Shown: positions 57,026 through 64,000 of the stretch, one piece after another | Position numbering within the stretch: the first letter of the stretch is position 1 | How the letters are laid out: every line of letters starts with the position of its first letter | NCBI RefSeq assembly: GCF_001428255.1 | Contig: NZ_LMRW01000003.1 | Location: 3,466-67,465, forward strand | DNA from: Agromyces sp. Soil535 | Lineage (GTDB): Bacteria > Actinomycetota > Actinomycetes > Actinomycetales > Microbacteriaceae | Direction: 5' to 3' | Length of the DNA: 64,000 bases | Program-made: the position numbers and the translations under genes | Notes under the pieces: generated by a model | The model's database searches: none | What the model was told of the DNA's origin: nothing | Seen by the model: the letters and a program-made list of their open reading frames with translations, nothing else

Positions 57026-57931
57026 TCAGTACGCCGGCGGCTCTGGCGCTGGTGTCGGATCGGCGCAGGCGTCCGGGAACGCTTCGCAGATCGTGATCGT
57101 CGGGAATTCCAGGTTCGGCGGTGGGAAGTGGAGCGTCCCGCTTGAGCTTGCCGACTCCTCGACGTCGAGCTCCGCTCGGCGCGCCGCCTCCGCGGCCGCC
57201 TCCTGCTCCGCCAGCACCGCCGATGCCTGCGACGACTCCAAGGCGCCGGCGGCTGCGATCCATTGTTCGACGCCACCCGACTCGGCCGCGACCACCGCGT
57301 CGCGCGCGACCACGAGGGTCGACCGCAGGTCCGCGGCAGCCTTCGGGTTGGCTGCGATGAGCTCGTCGCTGCGCCGGGTGATCTCGCGTACGATCGCCGC
57401 CTCCGCACGGCGTGCCGAGGTGCAGGCCTCCTCCGTCGCCCGCGCCGTCGATGCGAGTGCGGCGACCTCCGCCTCCGTCGTGACGAGCGCATCGCGGAGC
57501 ACCACGAGCGACGAGTCGAGTTCGTCGAGGCCCGCGTCGCCAGGTGGTCGGGGCGGCGGAGCCGGGTCGTACGCCGGTACCGGGGAGGCATCCGCTGCGC
57601 GTTGCACCGTGGTCGTTGCTTGCCCCAATGCGGACGGCGTGAAGCGCGTGCCGCTTCCGGCAAAGGGGCTGAGCCGCGAGGACACGTCCGCCACGCACAC
57701 CGACGAGGCCAGGTGCGCCGACACGACCGCACGCCCCACCTCGACCCTCGTGGTTATCGTTCGGACGATCCCATCGATCTCGGTGTTGAGCCTTGTTCGC
57801 GTTCCTGCCTCGGCACTCGCGGCCCAGACTACGCTCGTCCCGCCGAGCACGAGGGCGGATGCCGCGATGACGGCGATGAGTACGCGACGCTCCTGACGGA
57901 ACCGGCGGGTGAACTCTCGCAGCGTCATCAC
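57026..57931 (-). CDS. Membrane-anchored hypothetical protein
   Basis: A 301-residue protein. A short basic N-terminus (MMTLREFTRRFRQERR) precedes one membrane segment (about 17-38, VLIAVIAASALVLGGTSVVW). An extracytoplasmic part follows with a Pro-rich break (PAYDPAPPPRPPGDAGL), then long Ala/Glu-rich helices (about 135-265), and a tail PTITICEAFPDACADPTPAP with two Cys. It resembles secreted coiled-coil proteins of unknown function. No neighbour is clearly linked. ATG 57931 or the next codon. Confidence 0.65.
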   Translation of the reverse strand: MMTLREFTRRFRQERRVLIAVIAASALVLGGTSVVWAASAEAGTRTRLNTEIDGIVRTITTRVEVGRAVVSAHLASSVCVADVSSRLSPFAGSGTRFTPSALGQATTTVQRAADASPVPAYDPAPPPRPPGDAGLDELDSSLVVLRDALVTTEAEVAALASTARATEEACTSARRAEAAIVREITRRSDELIAANPKAAADLRSTLVVARDAVVAAESGGVEQWIAAAGALESSQASAVLAEQEAAAEAARRAELDVEESASSSGTLHFPPPNLEFPTITICEAFPDACADPTPAPEPPAY

Positions 57932-58108
57932 CGTGCGAGTCTATTGGCACGCCGGGTGTCCGCCACAACCGACCGATTCGAGGGAGCGTCGTGCCATCCG
58001 GCCCGCCCATACGACTACTGGTGGTCACATTTCGGCGACCCGGCACGTCGACAGAGTGAGGCATTCGCCGCGGCCAGCGGCAACTCAGAGCGAGAGGAAG
58101 GATCCACC

Positions 58109-58455
58109 ATGAAGATCGGCGCATCTCCGGACTCGAGTACCGGGTGAAGGACCTCGACACGACCGTGCAGTTCTACGAGTCGCTGGGCTTCCGCATCGGC
58201 AAGCGCGAGGACCACGCGGCGACCTGTCATGTCAACTGGTTCTGGATCCGGTTCATCGCCGCCGAGGAGGCGGGGCCTGCGCCCGAGCAGCCTGCACTGT
58301 ACATGAAGGTCGACGACATCGACGACGCCTACGGATCCGTCGTCGCACAGGGACACCTGCCGTCGACTGAGCCGCGAAAGCAGCGTACGGGTGGACCGCG
58401 AGAGTTCCGACTCGACGACCCCGACGGCAACACCCGCGCGTTCTTCGCGAAGTGA
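58109..58455 (+). pseudogene. VOC family protein with an early frameshift
   Basis: A vicinal-oxygen-chelate (glyoxalase/bleomycin-resistance) protein of about 115 residues. A well-placed ATG at 58109, with GAGAGGAAGG upstream, opens MKIG and then leaves frame, reaching TGA at 58145. In the next frame the expected first strand RISGLEYRVKDLDTTVQFYE follows at once and continues through GFRIGKREDHAATCHVNWFW, YMKVDDIDDAY, EFRLDDPDGNTRAFFAK. One missing base near 58118-58122 (GGCGC for GGCCGC) explains it. Translation could restart at GTG 58144, but would lose the first beta strand. A sequencing error is possible. Confidence 0.65.
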
Positions 58456-58526
58456 CCGAACGCCCGGCGTCGTGCTGGGCCGGGCGTTTCCGCGTCGAGC
58501 ACGCCGTAGGCCCAACCCTCGATTCC

Positions 58527-58596
58527 GCAGGAAGAATCGGGCCGGCTGCGGCGTGTCGGGGGCCCGACACGCCATCAGCACGCCCGTTCTTCCTGC
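58527..58596. repeat. Nested hairpin element
   Basis: Outer arms GCAGGAAGAA (58527-58536) and TTCTTCCTGC (58587-58596) are perfect. Inside, GGCGTGTCGGG (58550-58560) and CCCGACACGCC (58563-58573) form an 11-bp hairpin. It lies between the convergent VOC and GNAT genes. The organisation and the sequences GCAGGAA and GGCGTGTC match the repeats at 21429 and 21589. It may also act as a bidirectional terminator. Confidence 0.75.
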
Positions 58597-58600
58597 ACTG

Positions 58601-59101
58601 CTACTCGGCGGCGCTCGACGGCTCGAGCTCGAGCTCGAGCTCGAGGGTCATGAAGACGCTGTTCGGGTCGAGCCGGTACTCGGCGAACGGCCCGCACTCC
58701 CGGAACCCGTACTTCGCATACAGCGTGCGAGCGGGACGGAAGAACTCCTGCGACCCCGTCTCGAGGCTGACCCACCGGTAGCCCCGCTGCGCCGACTCGG
58801 CGAGCACGTGCTCGAGCAGGCGTGCTCCGAGCCCACGGCCCCGCGCCGCAGCATCCGTGCGCATCGACTTGAGCTCACCGTGCGCCGGATCGAGCTCCTT
58901 CAGCGCGACGCAACCGAGCAGGTCGTCGCCCTCGGCGATCGTCCAGAAGGTAACGTCGGACACCGCGAGGCCCGAGACGTCGAGCGCGTGGACGCTCTCG
59001 GCAGGAGACGTAGCGAACATGTCGGTGAGATGGTCGGTGAGCAGGCGGATGACGCGCTCGTCCGCGAGGTCGCCGAGGTCGATGGAGGTGGTGGTCGTCA
59101 C
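58601..59101 (-). CDS. GNAT family N-acetyltransferase
   Basis: A 166-residue acetyltransferase. Acetyl-CoA motif A reads LKSMRTDAAARGRGLGARLL, followed by RGYRWVSLETGSQEFFRPAR and LYAKYGFRECGPFAEY (motif B). It is similar to PA4866/YjaB-like or amino-acid N-acetyltransferases; substrate unknown. The C-terminus is extended by LELELELE, encoded by four CTCGAG units (58621-58644), a simple-sequence repeat that could change length. Confidence 0.88.
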   Translation of the reverse strand: MTTTTSIDLGDLADERVIRLLTDHLTDMFATSPAESVHALDVSGLAVSDVTFWTIAEGDDLLGCVALKELDPAHGELKSMRTDAAARGRGLGARLLEHVLAESAQRGYRWVSLETGSQEFFRPARTLYAKYGFRECGPFAEYRLDPNSVFMTLELELELEPSSAAE

Positions 59102-59116
59102 CCGTCCATTCTCTCG

Positions 59117-60136
59117 TCAGCGACCGGCGGCGGGTGGACCGGCGCTCTCGCGGACGACGAGCTCCGGGAGCTCGGACGAGCTGCGGCGCACGGCATCGCC
59201 GCTCATCGCGCCCCGAAGCAGTTCGAATGCGCGCGCGCCGAGGCCGCCGAAATCCTGCCGAACCGTCGTGAGGGCAGGTGACCACATCGCGGCCAGCGGA
59301 TGGTCGTCGAACCCGACGACGCTGACGTCGTCGGGCACCCGCACGCCGACGTCGCTGAGCCCCTTGATCACGCCCATCGCGATCTCGTCGTTCCCGCAGA
59401 ACACCGCGGTGATCTCCCGGTCGCGCCCGATCTCCTGGCCGATCGTCCGTCCGGACTCGGGCGACCACGTCGCCTCGAACAGCGCGGGCGGCTCCACGCC
59501 GGCTTTCTTGAGCGCGCGTCGCCACCCCGTGGTGCGGCCGTCCTCACGTCGGGACGGCGGAACGCGAACGTGGTGGACCGTGCGGTGACCGAGGGCGAGC
59601 AGGTGCTCGGTCAGCGCCTCCGCGGCACGACTCTCGTCGAGCACGGCCTGTGCGACATCGCGGGAACGCACGCCGGAGACGGCGACGATCGGGATGTCGC
59701 GCGGCAGGCGCTCGAGCACGGCGACACCCGGGGGGTCGAACTTGAGCACGACCAACCCGGCGGGGCTCTGGTCGAGCACCAGCGCCACGGCACGCTCGAC
59801 CTCGTCGGGTTCGGTGGTCTCGACCACCGTGATCGTCACGGTGTAGCCGTCGGCCCTCGCCTCCTCCTCCACCCCGCGGATCGTCTCGGCGTAGCCGTAC
59901 TGGGAGGTGTTGCCCGCCACGATCGCGATCGTGTGCGACTGCCGGGACGCGAGCGCTCGCGCCGTCGCGCTCGGTCGATAGTTGAGCTTCGCGATCGCGT
60001 CGAGGACGAGCCGCTCCTTCTCCGGGCGCACGCGCGCGGCGCCGGTGAGCACGCGCGACACGGTCGGCACGGATACGCCGGCCAGCTTCGCGACATCCGC
60101 GATCACCGCCGGGCGCGGAGTGTTCTTGCCCGCCAT
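59117..60136 (-). CDS. LacI family regulator of locus C
   Basis: A 339-residue repressor: AVIADVAKLAGVSVPTVSRV, LTGAARVRPEKERLVLDAIA, then the hinge YRPSATARALASRQS. The effector domain contains TIAIVAGNTSQYGYAETIRG, LTEHLLALGHRTVHHVRVPP, VFCGNDEIAMGVIKGLSDVG and VVGFDDHPLAAMWSPALTTV. ATG 60136. It lies downstream of the permease genes on the same strand. Its operators are not evident in the window except for a possible palindrome at 60155-60177; the main promoter is probably beyond position 64000. Confidence 0.92.
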   Translation of the reverse strand: MAGKNTPRPAVIADVAKLAGVSVPTVSRVLTGAARVRPEKERLVLDAIAKLNYRPSATARALASRQSHTIAIVAGNTSQYGYAETIRGVEEEARADGYTVTITVVETTEPDEVERAVALVLDQSPAGLVVLKFDPPGVAVLERLPRDIPIVAVSGVRSRDVAQAVLDESRAAEALTEHLLALGHRTVHHVRVPPSRREDGRTTGWRRALKKAGVEPPALFEATWSPESGRTIGQEIGRDREITAVFCGNDEIAMGVIKGLSDVGVRVPDDVSVVGFDDHPLAAMWSPALTTVRQDFGGLGARAFELLRGAMSGDAVRRSSSELPELVVRESAGPPAAGR

Positions 60137-60154
60137 CGCGCTCCTCGCCGCTCG

Positions 60155-60177
60155 GATCGGGCGGCGTACGCCCGATC
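60155..60177. promoter_or_regulatory. Palindrome between permease gene and lacI-type gene
   Basis: GATCGGGCG-N5-CGCCCGATC, perfect 9-bp arms, 19 bp upstream of the regulator ATG. It may be an operator for autoregulation or an intercistronic hairpin; sequence alone cannot decide. Confidence 0.5.
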
Positions 60178-60243
60178 TCGGTCCCTGCGGCTCCCATTCT
60201 GGCTGTCCATCGGCCTGCTGCGCGACCGACGGCACTGGCGCGT

Positions 60244-61095
60244 CTATTTGACCGCTCCGCTGGTGACGCCGGAGATGATCTTCCGCTGCGCGAACGCGAA
60301 GACGAGCAGCAGGGGCAGGCTCATGAGGATGATGTACGCGAAGATCAGGTGCCAGTTCTGCAGGTAGAGTCCGGCGCTCGCCACCTGGAAGAGGTTCAGG
60401 GGCAGGGTGTCCAGCCGTCCGCCGACCGCGAAGAGCGCGTAGAAGACGTCGTTCCAGATGTAGAGGCAGATGAGGATGGTCGCCGTTGCGAGCACCGGCA
60501 TCAGCAGCGGCAGGATGATGCGGACGAACACCTTGACCGGCCCCGCTCCGTCGACACGCGCGGCTTCCTCGAGTTCCTGCGGGATGGTCCGCACGAAGCC
60601 GGTGACGAAGAAGATCACGGTCGATAGGTACATGCCCATGTACACCCCGATCATGCCGACCGGCGTTCCCGCGAGCCCGAGCTGGCGCAGGAGCAACACG
60701 ATCGTCACGACCGCCGGCGGCAGCACGATACCGCTGATGGCCAGGGCGTAGACCACCGCGAGCCCGCGGCTGCTGCGCCGCGCGAGAACCCACGCTGCCA
60801 TCGAGCCCAGGATGAGCACGCCGAACACCGCAGGAATCATCACCAGCAGGCTGCCGCCGAAGGCGAGCGCCATGCGTCCTTCGGTGAAGACCTGGGCGAG
60901 GTTCTCGAAGAGCTGCCACTGCGACGGCGGCGCGAGGTTCGGGTTGAGCGCCTCCGCCTGGCTCTTGCCGGCGGTGCTGATGACCAGCCAGAACGGCACC
61001 CCGAGCAGCAGGACCAGCGCCAGCACGGTGACGATGGGCTGGGCGATGTCGGCGAGGGAACGACGTCGGCGCATCCTCGAAGCGGTCGCGCTCAC
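60244..61095 (-). CDS. Sugar ABC transporter permease, MalG type (locus C)
   Basis: A 283-residue permease with six membrane segments and the EAA loop ELEEAARVDGAGPVKVFVRI. The C-terminus FAQRKIISGVTSGAVK is MalG-like. GTG 61095 overlaps the stop of the partner gene (GTGA, 61092-61095), so translation is coupled. It pairs with 61092-62039. Confidence 0.92.
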   Translation of the reverse strand: MSATASRMRRRRSLADIAQPIVTVLALVLLLGVPFWLVISTAGKSQAEALNPNLAPPSQWQLFENLAQVFTEGRMALAFGGSLLVMIPAVFGVLILGSMAAWVLARRSSRGLAVVYALAISGIVLPPAVVTIVLLLRQLGLAGTPVGMIGVYMGMYLSTVIFFVTGFVRTIPQELEEAARVDGAGPVKVFVRIILPLLMPVLATATILICLYIWNDVFYALFAVGGRLDTLPLNLFQVASAGLYLQNWHLIFAYIILMSLPLLLVFAFAQRKIISGVTSGAVK

Positions 61096-62039
61096 AGCAC
61101 GTCCTCTCTCTTGCGAAGGAACCGGATGACCGGGAAGGCCAGGATCATGACCATCAGGAAGAGCACCAGGCTCATCGTCGTCGCCTGCGCGAAGAGCCCT
61201 TGGCCGAAGGTGCGGAAGATGAAGATGTTCAGCAGCTCGGTGGTTCCGCCCGGACCGCCCTCGGTGGTGGCTTGCACGATGTCGAAGCCGTTCATCGAGC
61301 CGAGCAGCGCGGTCGCCACGTTGAAGGTGATCGCCGGCGCGAGGAGTGGGATGCGGATGTAGACGAGGGTCTGCCACCATCCCGCGCCGTCGAGGCGGCT
61401 CGCCTCGAGCACGTCGGGGTTGATCGTCTTGAGTCCGGCGAGGTAGATGAGCATCGACAGGCCCATCCACTTCCAGGCGTGCACGAGCGCGACCACGACG
61501 ATCGTCCAGGTCGTGTCGCCGAGCCAGGCGATGCTGATGTCGGTGCCGGTGATGAATCCGAGGATGTCGTTGAGGGCGCCCTCGGGCTTCAGGAGGGCCT
61601 GGAAGATGTAGCCGACGGCGAGCGCGGACATGATCACGGGGACGAAGAACGCCACGCGCGCGGCACGGTTGAGCGGCGTGTCCTTCTCGAGGAGCAGCGC
61701 GAGGGCGAGTCCGAACACGTTCTGGAAGATCGCGACGAGCACTGCGTAGACGAGCGTGACCCGCAACGAGTTGAGGAGGGTTCCGTTGGCGAAGAGCGCC
61801 ACGAAGTTGTCGAAGCCGACGAAGCTGATGCCGGACTTGAAGCTCGACCAGTCGGTGAACGCGTAGATGAAGTTGAAGAGCGTCGGCACGAAGAAGAAGA
61901 CCACGAGCACCGCGAGCGCGGGCAGCAGGAACCACAGCGGGTGATCCTGCCGTCGCCCCCTCGGCCGGGCCGAGATCGGCGACGCGAGCGACGGGGCGGC
62001 GCCTGGGGCGACGATCGCGCGGGTTGTGGTGGTGGACAC
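61092..62039 (-). CDS. Sugar ABC transporter permease, MalF type (locus C)
   Basis: A permease of about 315 residues. HPLWFLLPALAVLVVFFFVP is the first membrane segment, the EAA loop is DVLEASRLDGAGWWQTLVYI, and QATTEGGPGGTTELLNIFIF is a late MalF signature. GTG 62039 is chosen since AAAGGCGG lies nine bases upstream; ATG 62060 is the alternative. A long hairpin separates it from the binding-protein gene. No ATPase gene is present. Confidence 0.9.
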   Translation of the reverse strand: MSTTTTRAIVAPGAAPSLASPISARPRGRRQDHPLWFLLPALAVLVVFFFVPTLFNFIYAFTDWSSFKSGISFVGFDNFVALFANGTLLNSLRVTLVYAVLVAIFQNVFGLALALLLEKDTPLNRAARVAFFVPVIMSALAVGYIFQALLKPEGALNDILGFITGTDISIAWLGDTTWTIVVVALVHAWKWMGLSMLIYLAGLKTINPDVLEASRLDGAGWWQTLVYIRIPLLAPAITFNVATALLGSMNGFDIVQATTEGGPGGTTELLNIFIFRTFGQGLFAQATTMSLVLFLMVMILAFPVIRFLRKREDVL

Positions 62040-62067
62040 GGGGTTCGTTCCGCCTTTCATGGAGTGT

Positions 62068-62102
62068 CCGTGCACCGGGCGGGAGGTCCGCCCGGTGCAC
62101 GG
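62068..62102 (-). terminator. Intercistronic hairpin after the locus C binding-protein gene
   Basis: A 15-bp perfect stem (CCGTGCACCGGGCGG with CCGCCCGGTGCACGG) around a 5-base loop, between the binding-protein stop (62110) and the permease start. No U-run follows. It probably protects the binding-protein message and lets only some transcripts continue. Confidence 0.75.
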
Positions 62103-62109
62103 ATCGGGG

Positions 62110-63423
62110 TCAGAAGCCTTCGGCTCCCTGCGCCTTGGCGAGTTGCGCGAACTGGTCCTGCGTGGCCTGCGCGACCTCTTCAGGCGTCTTCGTGCCCTGG
62201 ATCATATCCGCGAGGAAGATGTACAGGTCGGGGTTCGCGATGGCGAGAGCCTGCATCGACCCCACCGAGCTGCCCAGCGAGTCGCTGACGGCGAGGAGGG
62301 CGCTCGGTACCGTGTCGGGCGTCGCCACGTCGTCCTGCAGCGACACGGTCTCGCGCGTCTCGACGAAGTCGGCGTAGCCGTCGCCCAGCCAGTAGGAGAG
62401 GAGCTGGCGTGCTGCTGCCTCCTTCGCCGCGTCGCCGGTCTTGAAAGCGACGAGGGCGTTGCTCTGGTCGGGGATGAAGGTGCCGACGTTGCCCGACGGG
62501 GAGATCGGGAAGAAGCCGATGGTCTCGTCGAGCTCCTCGGCCGACGCCTTGGACTGGAGCTGGTTGAAGAAGGAGTTCACCTGCACGACCATCGCGGCAT
62601 CGCCGGCGAGCAGGGCGTCGCCCTGGTCCTCGAACGTGGCCGTCTTGATGTCCTCGTTGAACAGCCCCTCGTCGATGAGGCCCTTGTAGGTCTCGATGGT
62701 GCCGAGGATGGTCGGGTCGGTGAACTTCTCCTCGTTCGCATTGACGCGATCCCAGAGTCCGTCGGCCGCGGCATCCGCAAGCTGCACCTGCACCCACCAC
62801 TGCGTGGCCCAGCGGTCGCCCGCCATCTCGTAGAAGGGCGTGACGCCGGCGGCCTTGAGGTCGCGGCCGAGCTGGACGAAGGAGTCCCAGTCGGTCGGCA
62901 GGTCGGTGACCCCTGCGTCGGCGAGGACCTTCTTGTTGTAGTAGACCCCCTCGACAGCCGGTGTCGTGATCAGTGCGGCGTAACGGGTGTCGTCGAGGAT
63001 GCCGGTGATGTCGCGCAGGTCGGCGGCGGTGGCGTCGAGCCACGGCGCGTCATCGAGCGGCTGCAGGTTCGTCGTGGCGTTGAGCGCGGTGAGCTGGGAT
63101 GCCGTCGGCTGCCAGAAGGCCAGATCGGGCTTGTCACCCGTGGCGACCTTCGTCTGGATGCCCTGCTCGTAGGGGTCGGGGATGGTGACCACGTCGATGC
63201 TCGCGCCGGTGAGCTCCTCGAAGCCGGCGACGACGCTCTCGGGAACGGTGTTCGAGTTCTGCGCCGCCCAGATCGTGAGCGAGACGCCATCGAGCTTCGT
63301 GTCCTGGGCGGGCCAGTCGGCTGGGGCGGAGTCGCCGCCGCCCGCGGTGGGGTCGCTGCATCCGGAGAGGACGAGTGCGGCTGCCGCGGCGACCGCGGCG
63401 AAGCCGATCAGAGTTTTCTTCAT
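62110..63423 (-). CDS. Sugar ABC transporter solute-binding lipoprotein (locus C)
   Basis: A 437-residue binding protein. MKKTLIGFAAVAAAAALVLS leads to the lipobox LSGC (Cys22). The body has VSLTIWAAQNSNTVPESVVA, KPDLAFWQPTASQLTALNAT, VEGVYYNKKVLADAGVTDLP, YEMAGDRWATQWWVQVQLAD and GNVGTFIPDQSNALVAFKTG. ATG 63423 has AGAGAAG upstream. It lies just downstream of the alpha-galactosidase gene, so alpha-galactosides such as raffinose or melibiose family sugars are likely ligands. Confidence 0.92.
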   Translation of the reverse strand: MKKTLIGFAAVAAAAALVLSGCSDPTAGGGDSAPADWPAQDTKLDGVSLTIWAAQNSNTVPESVVAGFEELTGASIDVVTIPDPYEQGIQTKVATGDKPDLAFWQPTASQLTALNATTNLQPLDDAPWLDATAADLRDITGILDDTRYAALITTPAVEGVYYNKKVLADAGVTDLPTDWDSFVQLGRDLKAAGVTPFYEMAGDRWATQWWVQVQLADAAADGLWDRVNANEEKFTDPTILGTIETYKGLIDEGLFNEDIKTATFEDQGDALLAGDAAMVVQVNSFFNQLQSKASAEELDETIGFFPISPSGNVGTFIPDQSNALVAFKTGDAAKEAAARQLLSYWLGDGYADFVETRETVSLQDDVATPDTVPSALLAVSDSLGSSVGSMQALAIANPDLYIFLADMIQGTKTPEEVAQATQDQFAQLAKAQGAEGF

Positions 63424-63497
63424 TGAACTTCTCTTTCTGTGAACGATACCTCGGCCTCGGGTGATGCCGACGGTGTTGCGATGCAGGTGCCGGATGG

Positions 63498-64000
63498 TCA
63501 CTCGATGCGGGGTGAGATCCGGAAGGTGCGGGCCGATGTCTCGGCATCGCCCGCGCGAACGGTGAGCACTGCCTCCTCTCCGTTCCACTCGGTTTCCCAT
63601 TGCTGGAGCGTGCGGGGGAAGACCGTCTCGACCACGACCTCGAGGCCGCGGAAGTCGGGAAGGTCGAGCCGGACCGGCCCGGGGCCACCTCGGTTCCAGA
63701 CCGAGACGTATGCGGCCCCCTGGTCCGCGAGCCCCATCGACACGACCTGGCCGCCGTCAGGCAGCCCGGTCGGCCAGAAGGGGGTCGAACGGGCGATTGC
63801 GCCGCGGAGTCGCTTCGCGGCGTCGACCGCTTCTCGTACGAGCTCGCGCTGGCCGGAGGTCATCCGGTTGAGGTAGCCCGACAGGTAGTAGCGGCCGAGC
63901 AGGCCGGTGACGAGGCAGAACGCGACCTCCTCGTCGGTCATCTCCGGCTGCGGGTACGCCCAGCTCGCCGCCTGCTCGGGGAGCATCGAGATCGGCGCGG
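63498..64000 (-). CDS. GH36-type alpha-galactosidase, C-terminal part (runs off the window)
   Basis: The last 167 residues of a larger protein whose frame stays open to the window edge. SMLPEQAASWAYPQPEMTDE, VAFCLVTGLLGRYYLSGYLN, RMTSGQRELVREAVDAAKRL form the end of the barrel as in GH36 alpha-galactosidases, followed by a C-terminal beta-sandwich (AAYVSVWNRGGPGPVRLDLP). The catalytic aspartates lie outside the window. It is upstream of the binding-protein gene and in the same direction, and is probably the first or an early gene of locus C. GH27/GH31 are less likely. Confidence 0.7.
   Translation of the reverse strand, partial: APISMLPEQAASWAYPQPEMTDEEVAFCLVTGLLGRYYLSGYLNRMTSGQRELVREAVDAAKRLRGAIARSTPFWPTGLPDGGQVVSMGLADQGAAYVSVWNRGGPGPVRLDLPDFRGLEVVVETVFPRTLQQWETEWNGEEAVLTVRAGDAETSARTFRISPRIE

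Noticed and set aside
58621-58648. Palindromic GAGCTC run as a regulatory site
   Set aside because: It is inside the acetyltransferase reading frame and codes for LELELELE.

Overview
The window is high-GC, densely coded DNA of an actinobacterium. Leaderless promoters, frequent GTG starts, MsiK-style sugar ABC cassettes without their own ATPase and the recurrent GGATGC/GCATCC hexamers suggest a member of the Microbacteriaceae (Agromyces/Microbacterium-like). That placement is inference, because no rRNA or marker gene lies in the window. No rRNA, tRNA, CRISPR array, insertion sequence or phage gene was recognised.

Layout. 1-3361: YCII-like protein, then a decay zone with a frameshifted small gene, an intact thioesterase and a panB relic with its catalytic core deleted, then a divergent LysE exporter/Lrp regulator pair. 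3388-7058: ROK regulator, XRE-cupin regulator divergent from a 2-oxoglutarate/Fe(II) oxygenase, DHFR-like reductase. 7088-13447: galactoside locus A (GH35 beta-galactosidase, solute-binding protein, two permeases, divergent LacI regulator). 13482-17514: CitMHS citrate symporter divergent from a CitA/CitB-type two-component system. 17552-21223: a 1223-residue secreted GH30-type endo-beta-1,6-galactanase that carries the same operator pair as locus A. 21224-21811: non-coding repeat block. 21812-24849: ester cyclase/TetR, YcaQ-like DNA glycosylase, VapBC. 24971-35314: locus B (large secreted clan GH-A enzyme, GH63-like enzyme, ABC cassette, LacI). 35569-42078: SDR/HxlR, DNA ligase, DUF805, DHFR-like protein, GntR plus ACC deaminase. 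42347-47830: a secreted GH43-GH51-CBM2 fusion. 48085-59101: small housekeeping and accessory genes, regulators, a NUDIX gene, a truncated gene with a fold-back repeat and a frameshifted VOC gene. 59117-64000: locus C (LacI, two permeases, solute-binding protein, 3'-end of a GH36 alpha-galactosidase).

How it fits together. GH30 beta-1,6-galactanase, GH35 beta-galactosidase, GH43/GH51 arabinofuranosidase-type domains and GH36 alpha-galactosidase are the activities needed to strip type II arabinogalactan or related plant glycans. Three ABC importers without ATPase subunits would take up the released oligosaccharides. Three LacI regulators would control the loci, and two of them have recognisable operator sets inside the window. 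ACC deaminase and a citrate uptake/sensing module fit a plant-associated life. The most notable items are the two operator-defined regulons, the GH43-GH51-CBM2 fusion, the clan GH-A enzyme of unclear family, a recurrent -10-box-to-ATG leaderless layout in front of regulator genes, a family of hairpin repeats, and four decayed genes.
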